From the NCBI RefSeq assembly GCF_022965805.1, contig NC_133108.1:45268051-45332050 (forward strand): DNA of 64,000 nt, given 5' to 3'. The DNA comes from Primulina eburnea. Taxonomy: Eukaryota; Streptophyta; Magnoliopsida; Lamiales; Gesneriaceae. The position numbers and the translations under genes are program-made. Numbering within the stretch: the first letter of the stretch is position 1; each line of letters opens with the position of its first letter. Of this stretch, positions 25,619 through 38,100 are shown piece after piece. The notes under the pieces were generated by a model, which saw only the letters and a program-made list of their open reading frames with translations, was not told where the DNA came from and searched no databases.

Positions 25619-28563
25619 TATAACGGCCCGAAAATTCGTGCTTGAAAATTTGCGGAAAATTAAAATTTTTCTTTTAAACTAAATGAAGTATCAAATTCAT
25701 AAAATAAACTGTTAAATAATGTTTAATGTTTAAAAATAGCAGCGGAAGAATTTAACGTTTGCAAAGTAACAATTTAAATAATTCAACAAGAGATAAAATG
25801 TTTGAGCATAAAAATCGCAAGTGCTGAAAATGAGTTCCTCGGGTTCCACTACTGCCGACCCAAGCTAGCTCACTGGTCCCCGCCCTCGGCCCTGACCTCA
25901 TCAGTACCTACAACAATCAAGTCTAGTGAGTCTAAAGACCCAGCATGCATATATCGTAAATAACGAGTACATAATATCGTAAAATTTTCATGGGAGTAAA
26001 ATTATCATGTCATGAGGCATAATCGTGAAAATAATTCATCATGAGCAATTATAATACGTGCATAACTGAACTGAAAATCATAGTGAAAATGTTTGCTCCT
26101 CAGAGCCCTGTACTGAAATAGCATGTTATAATTTCCTGTTGAGATTATGGTCTACGCAAGTGGTCCCTGAACTGAACTGACCGGTAACTGGCGACCGTGC
26201 CTGTAACTGGCGACAGGACTTAGTAATGTACGTCTGATCAGACCACTGCCACAGTACTGGGTGAAACAACTGAACTGACCGGTAACTGGCGACCGGGCCT
26301 GTAACTGGCGACAGGACTTAGTAATGCTCTCATAATCGGTAACTGACGACCGGACCGGTAACTGGCGACCGGATTTAATCAAGATAGTAAAGTGACCACA
26401 AGCAATATCGCATAAATCTCAAAATGAATATTTTTGCACGTAATATAATTAGATAACATCATTAAATATGAACAATTTCGATCTTTTTGCATTAAAATCA
26501 TGTACTTGCGATATTTAAAAATACCTATATGACTTGATTGAAGAGTGAAAGAAGATATAAACATGCCTTGGTTTGTTTTGACTGAAAACAAACAAAATAA
26601 CGACTCGGCGCGGCGGAGACGGAGTGCTCTTCACTTCTTCACTTAATTCCTTTAAATTAAGCATGCACCATAATTATTATAATAGCATAACAAAATCGTA
26701 AACGTGATGCATGAACATTTTAAAATATTATGATTCGTGCTCAGGGCGCTGCTAGGACAAAAATCTCGCCCCGGGTGCAAAATGACCGTTTTGCCCCTGG
26801 AAACCCGAAAATTATCGTTTCAGCCCTGGACCTCTAAAAATTGACCCGAAGCTTACAAAACTCCTTAAAATATCCCAAAACATATTTAAAAATATTCCTA
26901 GACGTAAACTCGAGCCAAATTCACAACTTAACAAATTCATTTTAAAGCTTGGATCGGGGTCCCGGTTTTAACCCGAATTGAAATGAAACTCAACCAAACT
27001 TCTCCCAACTTTTCCTCACACTAACTAAACATCTAAAATGCCTTAAATTCATCAAGATTAGACACCTAGAACTCTCGGCCAAAACCAGCAAGCTGCCGTA
27101 ATAAACTTTTCTTCTTGCCTTCACTCACCAATGTCCTACGTGCAACCCCTCCCATAAATAACTCCTAGCCTACCACCGACTGAATCAGCTACTGAACTAC
27201 CTCCTTTGGACCACCCTTGGACCCAATGAAGTCACGGCCCTAGCCCCATGCAGCCCCCACAACTCACACAGCCCCTATCCCTCACGTAGAGCACCCAAAC
27301 TTCACTCCACGCCCAAAGCTCAAGCGACTCCCAGCGTTGGCCCAGCTGTGTTCGATCCACCCTTGACCCTGGTTCAGACCCCTCATGATATGTTCTAGGT
27401 CTCAGGATATCCTTGCACAGCCGAAGTTTCCCCCAACAGCAGATCTAAACCTCAAGCATCACATCACACCTAGGCTCGATCGTTCTCCAACCAAACTACA
27501 TCACACCTCAACCTCAGCCTTTAGACTTCATAACCTCGATCTTAACAGCACCCAACAACCCCTCGGCAGCCCCCTTGCACACTAAACACCATAAATGTGA
27601 GTAACAAAACACACGATGCAAGTTTCATGTCAAAAACGTAACAAAAACGCAGCCACATAAGAGATCGATGAACAAATGTACATATACATATATTACAGCA
27701 TACTTAGGGCGTGGGTGATGAGAAAATGAGAATACAAGCGTGCCTTAGATGTATATGCGCGAGAGGGTCGAAGATCGGACGACGGAAGAATAATCCTTGC
27801 AAGAAATGCCAAAGCCGAGGGACCCTTCAGCTGAAAGCTCTGAAAACGAGAGGGAAAGGAGAGGGGAGGTGGTGTCGGCTGATTAGGTTTAGGTTAATTG
27901 GAGTTTAAGTGTTAATTATATAGTAAACAATTAATTAATGGGCCAAAATTTGTAAATTTAAAGTTTAAAAAAAGTATTAAGCCCAATAACTTAAAAGTAG
28001 GCCCTATTAAATCCAAACGCACTCCCGAAAAATATTTCGAGTTGAAAAGATTTTGAAAATATTAGCCGAACAATTAAAAAGTCTCCCGATTCGATAAGAT
28101 TTGCGTACCGTTAAAAATAAAGTCCTGCGGGTAAAAATATCCCCAAAAATTCTCATTTTTGAAAAATACAGTTAAAAATGCTTTAACTTAATTTATAAAA
28201 ATAAATCATGAAATAAATAACTTTCCTGGAAATTCCCCGGTCTCCGATCCTCGTTCGAACGTGAAATGCAACTTAAAATTCTAACGCACTAACTTTTAAA
28301 ATTTCGTGAAGCAAATCCTATCATGCACGAATTATGCATAAAATGCATAAAATAATTAAACATGACTTTAATAATTTATCTCAATACTCCATCTCCAGTC
28401 CGGCTTCACTTGTATACTGAAAAGATGACGATTAAACTACTGCGTAAACTAAATAAATTAATTTAAAGAAAAGCAATTAAATACTCATGCAATAAAAATC
28501 ATTTTAATTTAAATACTAGGAATTATGCATGACTTATACGTAGTCTGAAATACGGGTTCTACA
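25619..28563 (-). repeat. 3' LTR of the Tekay-like element, 2945 bp
   Basis: In element orientation it begins TGTAGAACCC (28563) and ends GGGCCGTTATA (25619). It therefore has TG..TA instead of TG..CA ends, as does the other LTR. The short open frames inside (for example 27385-27585 and 27711-27908) recur at the same offsets in the other LTR and are not genes. Confidence 0.9.
26181..26376. repeat. Array of short hairpins in the Tekay-like LTR
   Basis: Six or more units have a 5-bp stem around a constant 8-base loop AACTGGCG: CCGGT-loop-ACCGG alternating with CCTGT-loop-ACAGG. The matching array in the other LTR lies at about 30201-30403. The stems co-vary (G:C replaced by T:A) while the loop stays fixed. 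Confidence 0.75.
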
Positions 28564-28581
28564 ATCCTTCCCCCCTTAAAA
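28564..28581 (-). other. Polypurine tract of the Tekay-like element
   Basis: On the minus strand the sequence reads CTTTTAAGGGGGGAAGGAT immediately before the 3' LTR, as needed to prime plus-strand DNA synthesis. Confidence 0.8.
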
Positions 28582-28599
28582 GAAATTTCGTCCTCGAAA

Positions 28600-29602
28600 T
28601 TAGAACTCACCGAATAACTCTGGATAGCGACTCCTCATCTCTGACTCAGACTCCCATGTAGCTTCCTCCTCTGAATGGTTAAGCCATTTGACTTTGACTC
28701 GCTGTACCAATTTGTTCCGAAGCTTTTTTTAGGTCTGGAGTAAGCTGCAACGGCTCGAAGTTCAGAACATGCAAAGGGTTTGCCATATACTTTCTTAGCA
28801 TAGAGACGTGGAACACATTGTGTACTCCGGCCAGATTCGGCGGAAGAGCAACACGATAAGCTAGCGTCCCAACTCTGTCGAGGATCTCAAACGGTCCAAT
28901 GAATCTCGGACTGAGCTTCCCTTTCTTCCCAAATCGCATGACACCCTTCATAGGTGCCACCTTCACAAAAACATGATCGCCCACTGCAAACTCTAAATCT
29001 CTCCTCCGCTGGTCCGCATAACTCTTCTGTCGACTCTGAGCAGTCCTCATCCTATCACGGATCTTGACTACTACATCTGCAGCCTGCTGAATAATTTCTG
29101 GACCCAATTCTGCTCTTTCTCCTAATTCATTCCAATGAACAGGAGACCTACACTTACGGCCATACAGTGCTTCATACGGAGCCATACCTATAGAAGATTG
29201 GAAACTGTTGTTATAGGTGAATTCTACCAACGGCAAATTCGACTCCCAACTCCCAGAGAAATCAATCACACAAGCACGGAGAAGATCCTCTAAGATCTAA
29301 ATGACTCGCTCTGACTGACCATCTGTCTGTGGGTGGAAAGCTGTGCTAAACAGCAACTTCGTACCCATGGTCGAATGTAAACTCTTCCAAAACGAGGAAG
29401 TGAATCTAGGATCTCTGTCAGATAAGATAGAAACTGGGATACCATGAAGTCGGACTATCTCTCGGTTATACAACTCCGCATACTGAACCATGGTGAAAGT
29501 CGTCTTAATAGGCAAGAAGTGCGCTGATTTGGTAAGACGATCAACAATCACCCAGATGGCATTCGATCCCCTGGCTGACTTCGGCAATCCGGTCACAAAG
29601 TC
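28600..29602 (-). pseudogene. Ty3 integrase C-terminal half with chromodomain-like end
   Basis: Minus-strand frames 29602-29297 and 29296-28679 give the integrase core ([45 protein letters not shown]), the conserved LEDLLRAC region, YGRKCRSP, GDHVFVKVAP and the chromovirus module GKLSPRFIGPFEI, then NVFHVSMLRKY. A single TAG stands where the family has CAG (Gln), just before ILEDLLRAC. A further frameshift near 28725 leads to KWLNHSEEEATWE and a stop at 28600-28602. About 20 residues usual before that end are missing. This assigns the element to the Tekay/Del chromoviruses. It is non-functional and all upstream pol domains are deleted. Confidence 0.85.
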
Positions 29603-29633
29603 AGTAGTAGTGTAACCCTTTACAAGAACATAG

Positions 29634-29645
29634 GCTCTGATACCA
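29634..29645 (-). other. Primer binding site of the Tekay-like element
   Basis: On the minus strand TGGTATCAGAGC lies two bases after the 5' LTR end; this matches the complement of the plant initiator tRNA-Met 3' end. Confidence 0.85.
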
Positions 29646-29647
29646 AC

Positions 29648-30405
29648 TATAACGGCCCGAAAATTCGTGCTTGAAAATTTGCGGAAAATTAAAATTTTTC
29701 TTTTAAACTAAATGAAGTACCAAATTCATAAAATAAACTGTTAAATAATGTTTAATGTTTAAAAATAGCAGCGGAAGAATTTAACGTTTGCAAAGTAACA
29801 ATTTAAATAATTCAACAAGAGATAAAATGTTTGAGCATAAAAATCGCAAGTGCTGAAAATGAGGTCCTCGGGTTCCACTACTGCCGACCCAAGCTAGCTC
29901 ACTGGTCCCCGCCCTCGGCCCTGACCTCATCAGTACCTACAACAATCAAGTCTAGTGAGTCTAAAGACCCAGCATGCATATATCGTAAATAACGAGTACA
30001 TAATATCGTAAAATTTTCATGGGAGTAAAATTATCATGTCATGAGGCATAATCGTGAAAATAATTCATCATGAGAAATTATAATACGTGCATAACTGAAC
30101 TGAAAATCATAGTGAAAATGTTTGCTCCTCAGAGCCCTGTACTGAAATAGCATGTTATAATTTCCTGTTGAGATTATGGTCTACGCAAGTGGTCCCTGAA
30201 CTGAACTGACCGGTAACTGGCGACCGGGCCTGTAACTGGCGACATGACTTAGTAATGTACGTCTGATCAGACCACTGCCACAATACTGGGTGAAACAACT
30301 GAACTGACCGGTAACTGGCGACCGGGCCTGTAACTGGCGACAGGACTTAGTAATGCTCTCATAACCGGTAACTGACGACCGGACCGGTAACTGGCGACCG
30401 GATTT
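29648..30405 (-). repeat. 5' LTR of the Tekay-like element, left segment
   Basis: Corresponds to 25619-26376 of the 3' LTR with about eight mismatches. It stops at GATTT (30401-30405), the duplicated target of the Athila-type element, and resumes at 42024. The two segments together make 2943 bp. Confidence 0.9.
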
Positions 30406-31861
30406 TGATCGAGCAAAACTTGCACAGTGAATAGTCCCAAAATTTGTTTTATAAATGAAAGCTCGATTTAAAATATCGCAAGTGCACGATAGTCAAGTTA
30501 TAATAAACGTAAGTGAATACGAGTATCGATCCACGAGGACTGCGTTACAATATCTTTATTTTCAAGTAAATTTCTTCAGCAACGATAGATTGAGTTGGTG
30601 ATTAAACTAAAGTGAATTCAATAACTGAAATAATTAAAGTGCAAGAACAAATAATCAAGAAATCAATGATTAAATTGGATGAAAATCAAATGAGAGACGA
30701 ATTTGTTGGGAATTATCAGTTCACCTACCACTCGTGTTTAAACAATTATACTCGTCTTTTACTCGTGCATTCGACGGAATTCCCTACACTAATTAATATA
30801 CTCTGTCGAGCTATATTAATACTAATCATAAACATGCAGTAATCAAGTATCCTCAATTATTTAACTGTTCACGATTGCATTACGTTCTATGGAACCCGCT
30901 AGCTTTCATCCGGGTGAATTATCACTATCGACACGTATCCAATTCCGTATATCTACTAAAATTGCAAATCCGTGGTCTATACTATTCGATCCTATTCTCA
31001 ATTATTCTATCGAAATCATCAACAACATGAAATAATCAAAGGAAGTTAGCTAGACTTCAATTGAAATAAGAAAGCACAAAAGCATAAACAAATCACTCAT
31101 AAAAACGTCGCTAAATAATGTTCAACAACGAGTACGGGGTAGGATCCCCTCAAATCCAAACAAATCTAGAGTTTAGCCACTAAAATTCATGCTAGAAATC
31201 AACAACAATCTAAGAAATAAAAACTGAGTAATTAAAATACTAAGGTTGACGATGGATGACGGCCACGACGCTTGGAAATCTCGATGTCTTCGAAATCTCT
31301 TTGCTCCTAGCCTTCCTCCCAAGAAAAGTGATGGAAAAATATGGTGTCAGACTGAAAAAACGGCGCCCAATCTCGTGTATTAGGTTAGGTGTAGAATAGA
31401 GTCCACAAAACTTGGAAACAAATCTTCTTTGATCTCGTCGCTCGCTAGGGCGACCACCTTTTACCGCTGGGGCGAGTGGTTCTCGAATTAAAATCCTTGG
31501 CCATGTCTCTGACCGCCCTAGCGAGAGGTTCGCGCAAATGCTCCTCGGCTGGATTAAAATTCTCGCTGGGGCGGTCACTTTTGACCGCCCTAGCGAGACA
31601 CTCGCGCATCAACTACTCGATCAACTTAAAATGCTCGCTGGGGCGGACACTTTTGACCGCCCTAGCGAGATCTCTTCGCTGCTGTGCCAAATAAAATCCC
31701 ACTTTTCGGTCCAATTCCTACAAAACAACCACAAAATACACGAGATCAGCCATATGCTAAATAATGATAGAAAAATGCTAAATTAAACTAAAACAAACTA
31801 ATATGATGCATGAATGCGACTCGAAAACAACACTAAAAACACGTAAAAACGAGTCCTATCA
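30406..31861 (-). repeat. 3' LTR of the Athila-type element, 1456 bp
   Basis: In element orientation it starts TGATAGGACTCG and ends GCTCGATCA. A 76-codon plus-strand frame inside recurs identically in the other LTR and is incidental. The segment 31441-31669 carries hairpin modules. Confidence 0.93.
31441..31669. repeat. Hairpin modules in the Athila-type 3' LTR
   Basis: Units of 36 bp at 31441-31476 (degenerate), 31562-31597 and 31634-31669, plus a half unit at 31511-31525. Each full unit is a near-perfect inverted repeat, CTCGCTGGGGCGGTCA on one side and TGACCGCCCTAGCGAG on the other, around a CTTT loop. Confidence 0.85.
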
Positions 31862-31878
31862 ACCCCCTCATACTAACC
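31862..31878 (-). other. Polypurine tract of the Athila-type element
   Basis: On the minus strand GGTTAGTATGAGGGGGT abuts the 3' LTR, in the position where plus-strand synthesis is primed. Confidence 0.7.
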
Positions 31879-33174
31879 TTTTGCTCGCCCTCGAGTAAAA
31901 TAGGTTAAAGCACGAGATTCTAACAAACTCAACAAACACAAAAAGAAAACTCAACCAAGAAAAAAAAAACACGAGTAAATGTCAATGGTGAGTTAACAAC
32001 GTTTATGTTCATGCCTCAGTTTACTTTCCCATAACCAATCAAGTCAAATCGCAACCGAATACTCATTCTCATCTACACATAAATTTCGACACTAATTTGA
32101 ACGTGTGTGTGTGTGTCATGATGTGTCTAGTCATTCGCACTTCAAATAGATCAATTATCAAATCATGCGAGTCACTCAATTAACACTTCAATACAAGTCT
32201 CACTAGCATGCATCCCCGTGTCCATTCATCACTAGCCACAAATTGAACTTTATTCAGCTTTTAAGTACAGATAAGGGTGTCGAAAAGAAGGAAAATAAGT
32301 TCAAGTGGCTAAAAGTTGGGAGTACACCGATCATTTTCATTGTGCAATCGTCAAGACTTTTCGTCTGACTTTCCTCGTCTCCTTACATCTCCAACTTTTA
32401 GCCGAGGAATAGAATTTCATTCCTTTTATTTCGGCTCCCCCTCACCTTACATCTCCTTCTTTTTTTCTTTCTTTTTCTGTTTTTTTTTAATTGCACAATT
32501 TTCACACATGTACTCCCTAGGCTAAGAATATAATACTTTGGGTCACAGCTGGTTAGGAGTATGACATTGTAATTCAGTGCAATGGAAAAGAGGTATATGT
32601 AAAGTTCAAGGCAAATCAAATTTTTTTCATTCAAGGTCCCAACTAGCGACTTATTTTCACGGGTTTACATGCCAAATCAACTCATAAATGGTGCCGTTCA
32701 AGCTAACCTCACAAAATTTTCAAATTTCACCCTTATTCCTACAAAGTTCTAGTCCCCACACATGTGTGCTTAAAAGGTTCAAATTTTGTACCAAAATTCA
32801 TGCTTTAACAATCAAGAGTATCATTCACGACATGACCCAATCAACTCTTTTGTAGCCTATCAATTCAAATCATCATTGGCTCATAAACGATGGCTTCTCA
32901 CCATAAACGACACCCAACAAAAGAAACCAACATAAACGACACCAAACAACAGAAATGCAACGAAACTAAACCAATTAACTAAACAATCAAAACAATAACC
33001 AATTAACTAAACAACCAAAACAATCTACCCACCCCATCATACTAGAGTTGTGCCATGCCCTCATAGCACAAAACGAAACAAAGACTAAAAACATAAAAAC
33101 GAATGAATGCAAATGCAATGAGAAAACAAACAAAATAAAAATAAAAAGAAAGGGGAAACAGTGAACTCCCCTGA
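31879..33174. other. Non-coding spacer of the Athila-type element
   Basis: AT-rich sequence between the extra ORF and the 3' LTR, including a short GT run near 32104 and T/C-rich runs near 32455. Such long 3' spacers are usual in Athila elements. No coding potential recognised. Confidence 0.6.
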
Positions 33175-34324
33175 TCAGAACTCCTCATCCTCGTCATGCT
33201 CAGGTGGTGGGACTCCCTCGTCAGCTGGTGGCGGCATAGGATAATGGTACTGGAACTGGAAGGGAGGCGGGTATGCGGGTGGTGGTGGCAGGCCGGATGT
33301 GTCGATGCCCAAATGCGTTGAGATCCCCTGTACCAAGTACTCGACGTTCTGAATATGAGCTTGATTGACGGCCTGATACTCAGTCTGGTAAGTGGTCCAA
33401 GCGCCCAATTCGTTGATGCGATCTCGCATGGCCCGGCGGCGTGGCTGCGGAGGAGGCAGTGCATGTCCTAAAGCCGGAGGTGGTTGAGCTGCGCCCCCAT
33501 ACTCGAAAAATACATCCTCGGCCAGCTCTGCCTGCCTCTTCTCCCTTTTGGATCGATAAAGAGCGTCATCAATAGCTCTCATCGGTGGTAGCCACTCATC
33601 ATCATCGGCAAATATCACCCCCGCTCGGGCACATAACTCAGTCACGATCGTCGGAAAATAAAACACCAAATTGCTGCTGTGTATGCACATGTTGAGCTGT
33701 CCAAAGATGAGTCTGCCCACATCAATCGCCATCCCAGTCTGGATGGCATACAGAACAATCCGCCCGCTCACGCTGGACATCACTCGTATGCCCGACCGGC
33801 ATCAATCTCTTAGATAGAAACGCATACCACATTGCCGCGTCCACTCTAAAAAATTTTTCAAGAAAAACCGTATACGTCCCCGGCTGTTTCCACGTGGTGC
33901 CCGGATAGCAGAGCGTGCGAATAATTAAATCATAGTCCGGGTTGAGCACCCACGCCTGAAACTCAGAGTCATCGACCGACGGTAAACCCAGCAAGTCATT
34001 GATAGTTCTCGAATCATACGGGACTAGACGCCCCCGCACAGATGCCTTAGGCTCACTCCGCTCTGGAGCATTGGCATAGAATTCACGCACAACCGGAATC
34101 ACCGCGGCATTCGGTTGTGCTAAGAAATTACTCCACCCTCGTCCCTCTACTAAGACTTCCGGAAAATCACTAATAACAGATGTAGTAAACCCTCGCTCAG
34201 GGATTGGTTTTCTATGTAGTTTAGCATGCTCAAACCGCTCCCGAGCTTTCTCATTAACAAAATTAGACGGAGTCGAACGAGAACTAGAGGCACCGTGAGT
34301 TACCTTAGACCGTTTAGGTGCCAT
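33175..34324 (-). pseudogene. Extra ORF of the Athila-type element (plant transposon-protein type)
   Basis: It starts MAPKRSKVTHGASSSRS (ATG 34324-34322) and reads to about 33780, then continues in another frame from GRIVLYAIQTGMAIDVGRLI to the stop near 33175; one frameshift near 33775 separates them. The first part (FYANAPERSE, VRGRLVPYDSRTINDLLGLP, DVQRERA) is the domain often annotated as putative plant transposon protein (Transposase_32), common downstream of pol in Athila elements. The C-terminal part is proline- and acid-rich. It sits where other retroelements have an envelope-like gene, but I see no signal peptide or membrane segment. Function unknown. Confidence 0.7.
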
Positions 34325-34607
34325 GTCGAGATGGGAGTGCAAAGAGTCTGAAGTCGCCGGAAAATTTTCGAAGTTCGCCGGAAAAGCTCGCCGGAATCCT
34401 TGGAAGATGACCGGAGTAGAAGAAATTGTAGTGTAAACGCGTCCCGGTGGAGTGTAGCAACCAAGATCGAGTCTTTTCCTGAAAATATCACAAAACAAGA
34501 AGATTTGATCTTCAAAGACGGAGGAGGCGCCGAAAATCGAGAAGGGAGGCGAGGGTTTGCGAGTGGGAAAGAAAAAAAACGCGACGCAGCTTTTTAAATA
34601 TGCGCGA

Positions 34608-34947
34608 CTCGCTAGGGCGGTCAAAAGTGTCCGTCCTAGCGAGTGGTTTTCGGTGACAGACTGTTTGAAAAATATGAGGGCGCGCTGGGGCGGTCAAAAG
34701 TGACCGCCCTAGCGAGGAGTGTTCGCCAGGAAAACCAATTTTTAAAAAAAAAACTCACTCGCTGGGGCGGTCAAAAGTGACCGCCCTAGCGAGAAGTGTT
34801 CGCCAGGAAAACCAATTTTTTTTTTTAAAAAATTCACTCGCTGGGGCGGTCAAAAGTGACCGCCCGAGCGAGGCCTTCTCGGTGGCTATGTTTTTGAAAA
34901 AAAACGACGTCTTGCTGCGGCGGTCGGTTTTTGACCGCCCTAGCGAG
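34608..34947. repeat. Internal hairpin array of the Athila-type element
   Basis: Five modules at 34608-34643, 34682-34716, 34758-34793, 34837-34872 and 34911-34947, spaced about 75 bp. They have the same arms as the LTR modules but an AAAG loop, i.e. the opposite orientation. The spacers (GTGTTCGCCAGGAAAACC and A/T runs) are themselves repeated. The array lies upstream of the extra ORF and downstream of gag-pol. Confidence 0.85.
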
Positions 34948-35100
34948 ATACTCTCGAAAAAATAAATAAGAACAATGAATGCCATGCCATGCAACTACCT
35001 AAATGCAAATGATACGATGAAGGAATAAAGGAAAAAGAATAAAAAGGAGAAGAAGCAGTTCTCAATTTATAGTCTAGAGCTCGACTTTTCACCCGTGTCC

Positions 35101-38100
35101 TCAACGACTGTCATGGAGCCGAGTGACTCCAATTTGTGGCTCAATTGTGCCACCAATATAGTGCTTTAATCTTTGGGCGTTCACAGTAAACGTCCCTTCC
35201 TTGCCATCATGCAACACCACTGCACCTGATGGGAACACCTCGGCTATGATGAATGGTCCTGACCATCTGGACTTCAGCTTGCCCGGAAAAAGTCGCAAGC
35301 GAGAATTGTATAACAGCACCGCCTCACCCACTTTGAACTCCCTTCTTACAATGTGTTTATCATGGGCTCGTTTGGTGCGTTCCTTGTAAGATAGTGCAAG
35401 ATCATACGCTTTTCCTCGAAACTCGTCTAACTGATTCAACTGCAGCAACCGTTTTTCACCTGCAAGAGCAAAATCAAAGTTTAGTGCCTTGGTCGCCTAG
35501 TATGCTCTATGCTCTAATTCTACGGGTAGATGACATGCTTTACCAAAAAGTAACCTATATGGTGTAGTGCCTATAGGTGTTTTAAAAGCAGTACGATAAG
35601 CCCACAAAGCATCATCTAACCGAATGGACCAGTCTTTTCTATTCACATTCACTGTCTTCTCTAGAATCCTCTTAATCTCTCGATTGGACACTTCAACTTG
35701 TCCACTAGTTTGGGGATGGTATGGAGTGGAAACTTTGTGGGTGACACCATATTTGCCCAATAGTTTATCAAAAATTTTATTGCAAAAGTGGGTGCCACCA
35801 TCACTTATGATTGCACGTGGTGTACCAAATCGATTAAAAATGTGTTTCTTCAAAAATTTTAACACCACTTGTGCATCATTCGTGGCACAAGCCTCTGCCT
35901 CCACCCATTTCGACACATACTCCACTGCCACCAAAATAAATTTCTTTGCAAAAGAAGCAGGAAAAGGACCCATAAAATCAATCCCCCACACATCAAATAT
36001 TTCACACTCAATAATATTATTCAAAGGCATCTCATGACGGTTAGAAATATTACCTGTGCGTTGGCATCTATCACAATTGAGAACATACAAACGAGCATCC
36101 TTAAAAAGAGTTGGCCAATAGAAGCCACATTCAAGTACCTTAGATGCCGTCCGTATGGGTCCAAAGTGACCACCTACCTCACGGTCATGGCAGTGGTTCA
36201 GAATTTGACTGGTTTCCTCCTCCGCTACACATCTCCTTATCATGGCATCTGCACAGATCTTAAACAAAAATGGTTCCTCCCAAAAATAATATTTCACGTC
36301 AGAAAAGAATTTCTTTCTTTGGTGAAACGATAAATTTGGGGGAGGTGTGCCAGTGACAAGAAAATTTGCAACATTGGCATACCAAGGGCACGCATTCACC
36401 TCAAACAATTGCTCATCAGGGAACCAATCATCTATATCAGTATCAACGCCATTAATTCTAACATCCTCAAGCCTAGACAGATGATCAGCAACCACATTTT
36501 CTACACCCTTTTTATCTCGAATCTCGAGATCAAATTCTTGCAATAATAAAATCCACCTAATTAACCTAGGTTTCGCATCTTTCTTAGCAAGCAAGTATTT
36601 TAGGGCAGAATGATCTGTATACACAATCACTTTAGACAGAACAAGGTATGAATGAAATTTCTCAAAAGCAAATACTATAGCAAGTAATTCCTTTTCAGTA
36701 GTAGCGTAATTCAATTGAGCATCATTTAAGGTCTTACTTGCATAGTAGATGGTATGAAATACCTTGTTCTTCCTTTGACCTAGCACCGCACCAACAGCTG
36801 TATCACTAGCATCGCACATCACCTCAAACGGTAACTCCCAATCAGGGGCAGTCAGAACAGGTGCTGTCACCAAGCTCTCCTTGAGTATTTCGAATGACTG
36901 CAGACAAGTAGAATCAAACTTAAACTCAACATCTTTCATCAACAAAGAGGATAAAGGCTTAGCAATTTTAGAAAAATCCTTAATAAAACGCCTATAAAAA
37001 CCCGCATGGCCTAGGAAACTTCTGACTCCCTTTATCGATGCAGGTGGTGGTAGATTTTTGATTACTTCCACCTTGGCCTTGTCTACCTCGATTCCATTCT
37101 CCGACACCTTGTGTCCTAACACAATCCCCTCTTGCACCATGAAATGACACTTCTCCCAATTTAACACCAAATTGCTTTCTTCACATCTAATAAGCACCAA
37201 GTTTAAATTCTCTAAACATTCATTAAATGAAGAGCCAAAAATGGAGAAATCATCCATAAAAACTTCAAGAAAATTCTCAATCATGTCATGAAAGATAGCG
37301 GTCATGCATATTTGAAATGTAGCAGGTGCATTGCATAGACCAAAGGGCATACGTCTAAACGCAAAAGTACCATAAGGGCAAGTGAAAGTAGTTTTCTCTT
37401 GGTCCTCGGGTGCAATTGTGATTTGATTGTATCCCGAATATCCATCCAAAAAACAGTAAAATTCATGACCGGCTAATCGTTCAATCATTTGATCAATAAA
37501 TGGCAACGGAAAGTGATCTTTACGGGTTGCATCATTTAATTTCCTATAATCCATGCACACACGCCAACCCGTAACAGTTCTAGTGGGAATCAACTCATTT
37601 TTTTCATTGGTAATAACAGTAATCCCACCCTTTTTCGACACACATTGTACAGGACTTACCCACGCACTATCAGAGATAGGATAGATAATACCTGCATCCA
37701 GAAGTTTGATCGTTTCAGCTTTTACTACCTCTTGCATCTTTGGATTGAGTCTCCTTTGAGGTTGTGCTAGGGGTGAGTATTTATCCTCCATCAGAATTTT
37801 GTGCATGCAGATCGAAGGACTTATCTCCTTGATGTCCGCAACTTTCCAAGCGAATGCTCCTCTATGCTCCTTAAGGACTCCTAAGAGCTTACTCTCCATA
37901 TCATCTGTCAAAGAAGAGGAAATAATAACAGGCAGTTTATTATTTTCTCCTAGATATACGTACTTGAGATGTGGAGGTAGTGGTTTGAGCTCCAAAGTAG
38001 GTGGCTCCTCTAGGCTCGACTTTTGAGGCATTAAATCTTTTCTGTCTCCCAATTCCTCTAGTCGAAGCCTCACTTGCTTTCTCCAAGGTGGAATGGCATT

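Noticed and set aside
26181..26376. CRISPR array
   Set aside because: Regular short repeats, but the setting is a plant LTR; units are variable hairpins without unique spacers, and there are no cas genes.
27385..27908. Small genes, also at 43031-43554
   Set aside because: Same offsets in both Tekay-like LTRs; incidental.
29634..29645. tRNA-like sequence
   Set aside because: It is a 12-base retrotransposon primer binding site; no tRNA cloverleaf surrounds it. The same holds for 40514-40532.
30612..30842. A 76-residue gene, also at 40745-40975
   Set aside because: Identical frames at the same offset in both Athila LTRs; no family similarity. Incidental LTR frames.
31476..31786. Proteins with repeated arginine/serine/leucine motifs around the hairpin modules
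   Set aside because: All frames through the palindromes stay open because of the repeat composition; the signal is the DNA palindrome, not protein.
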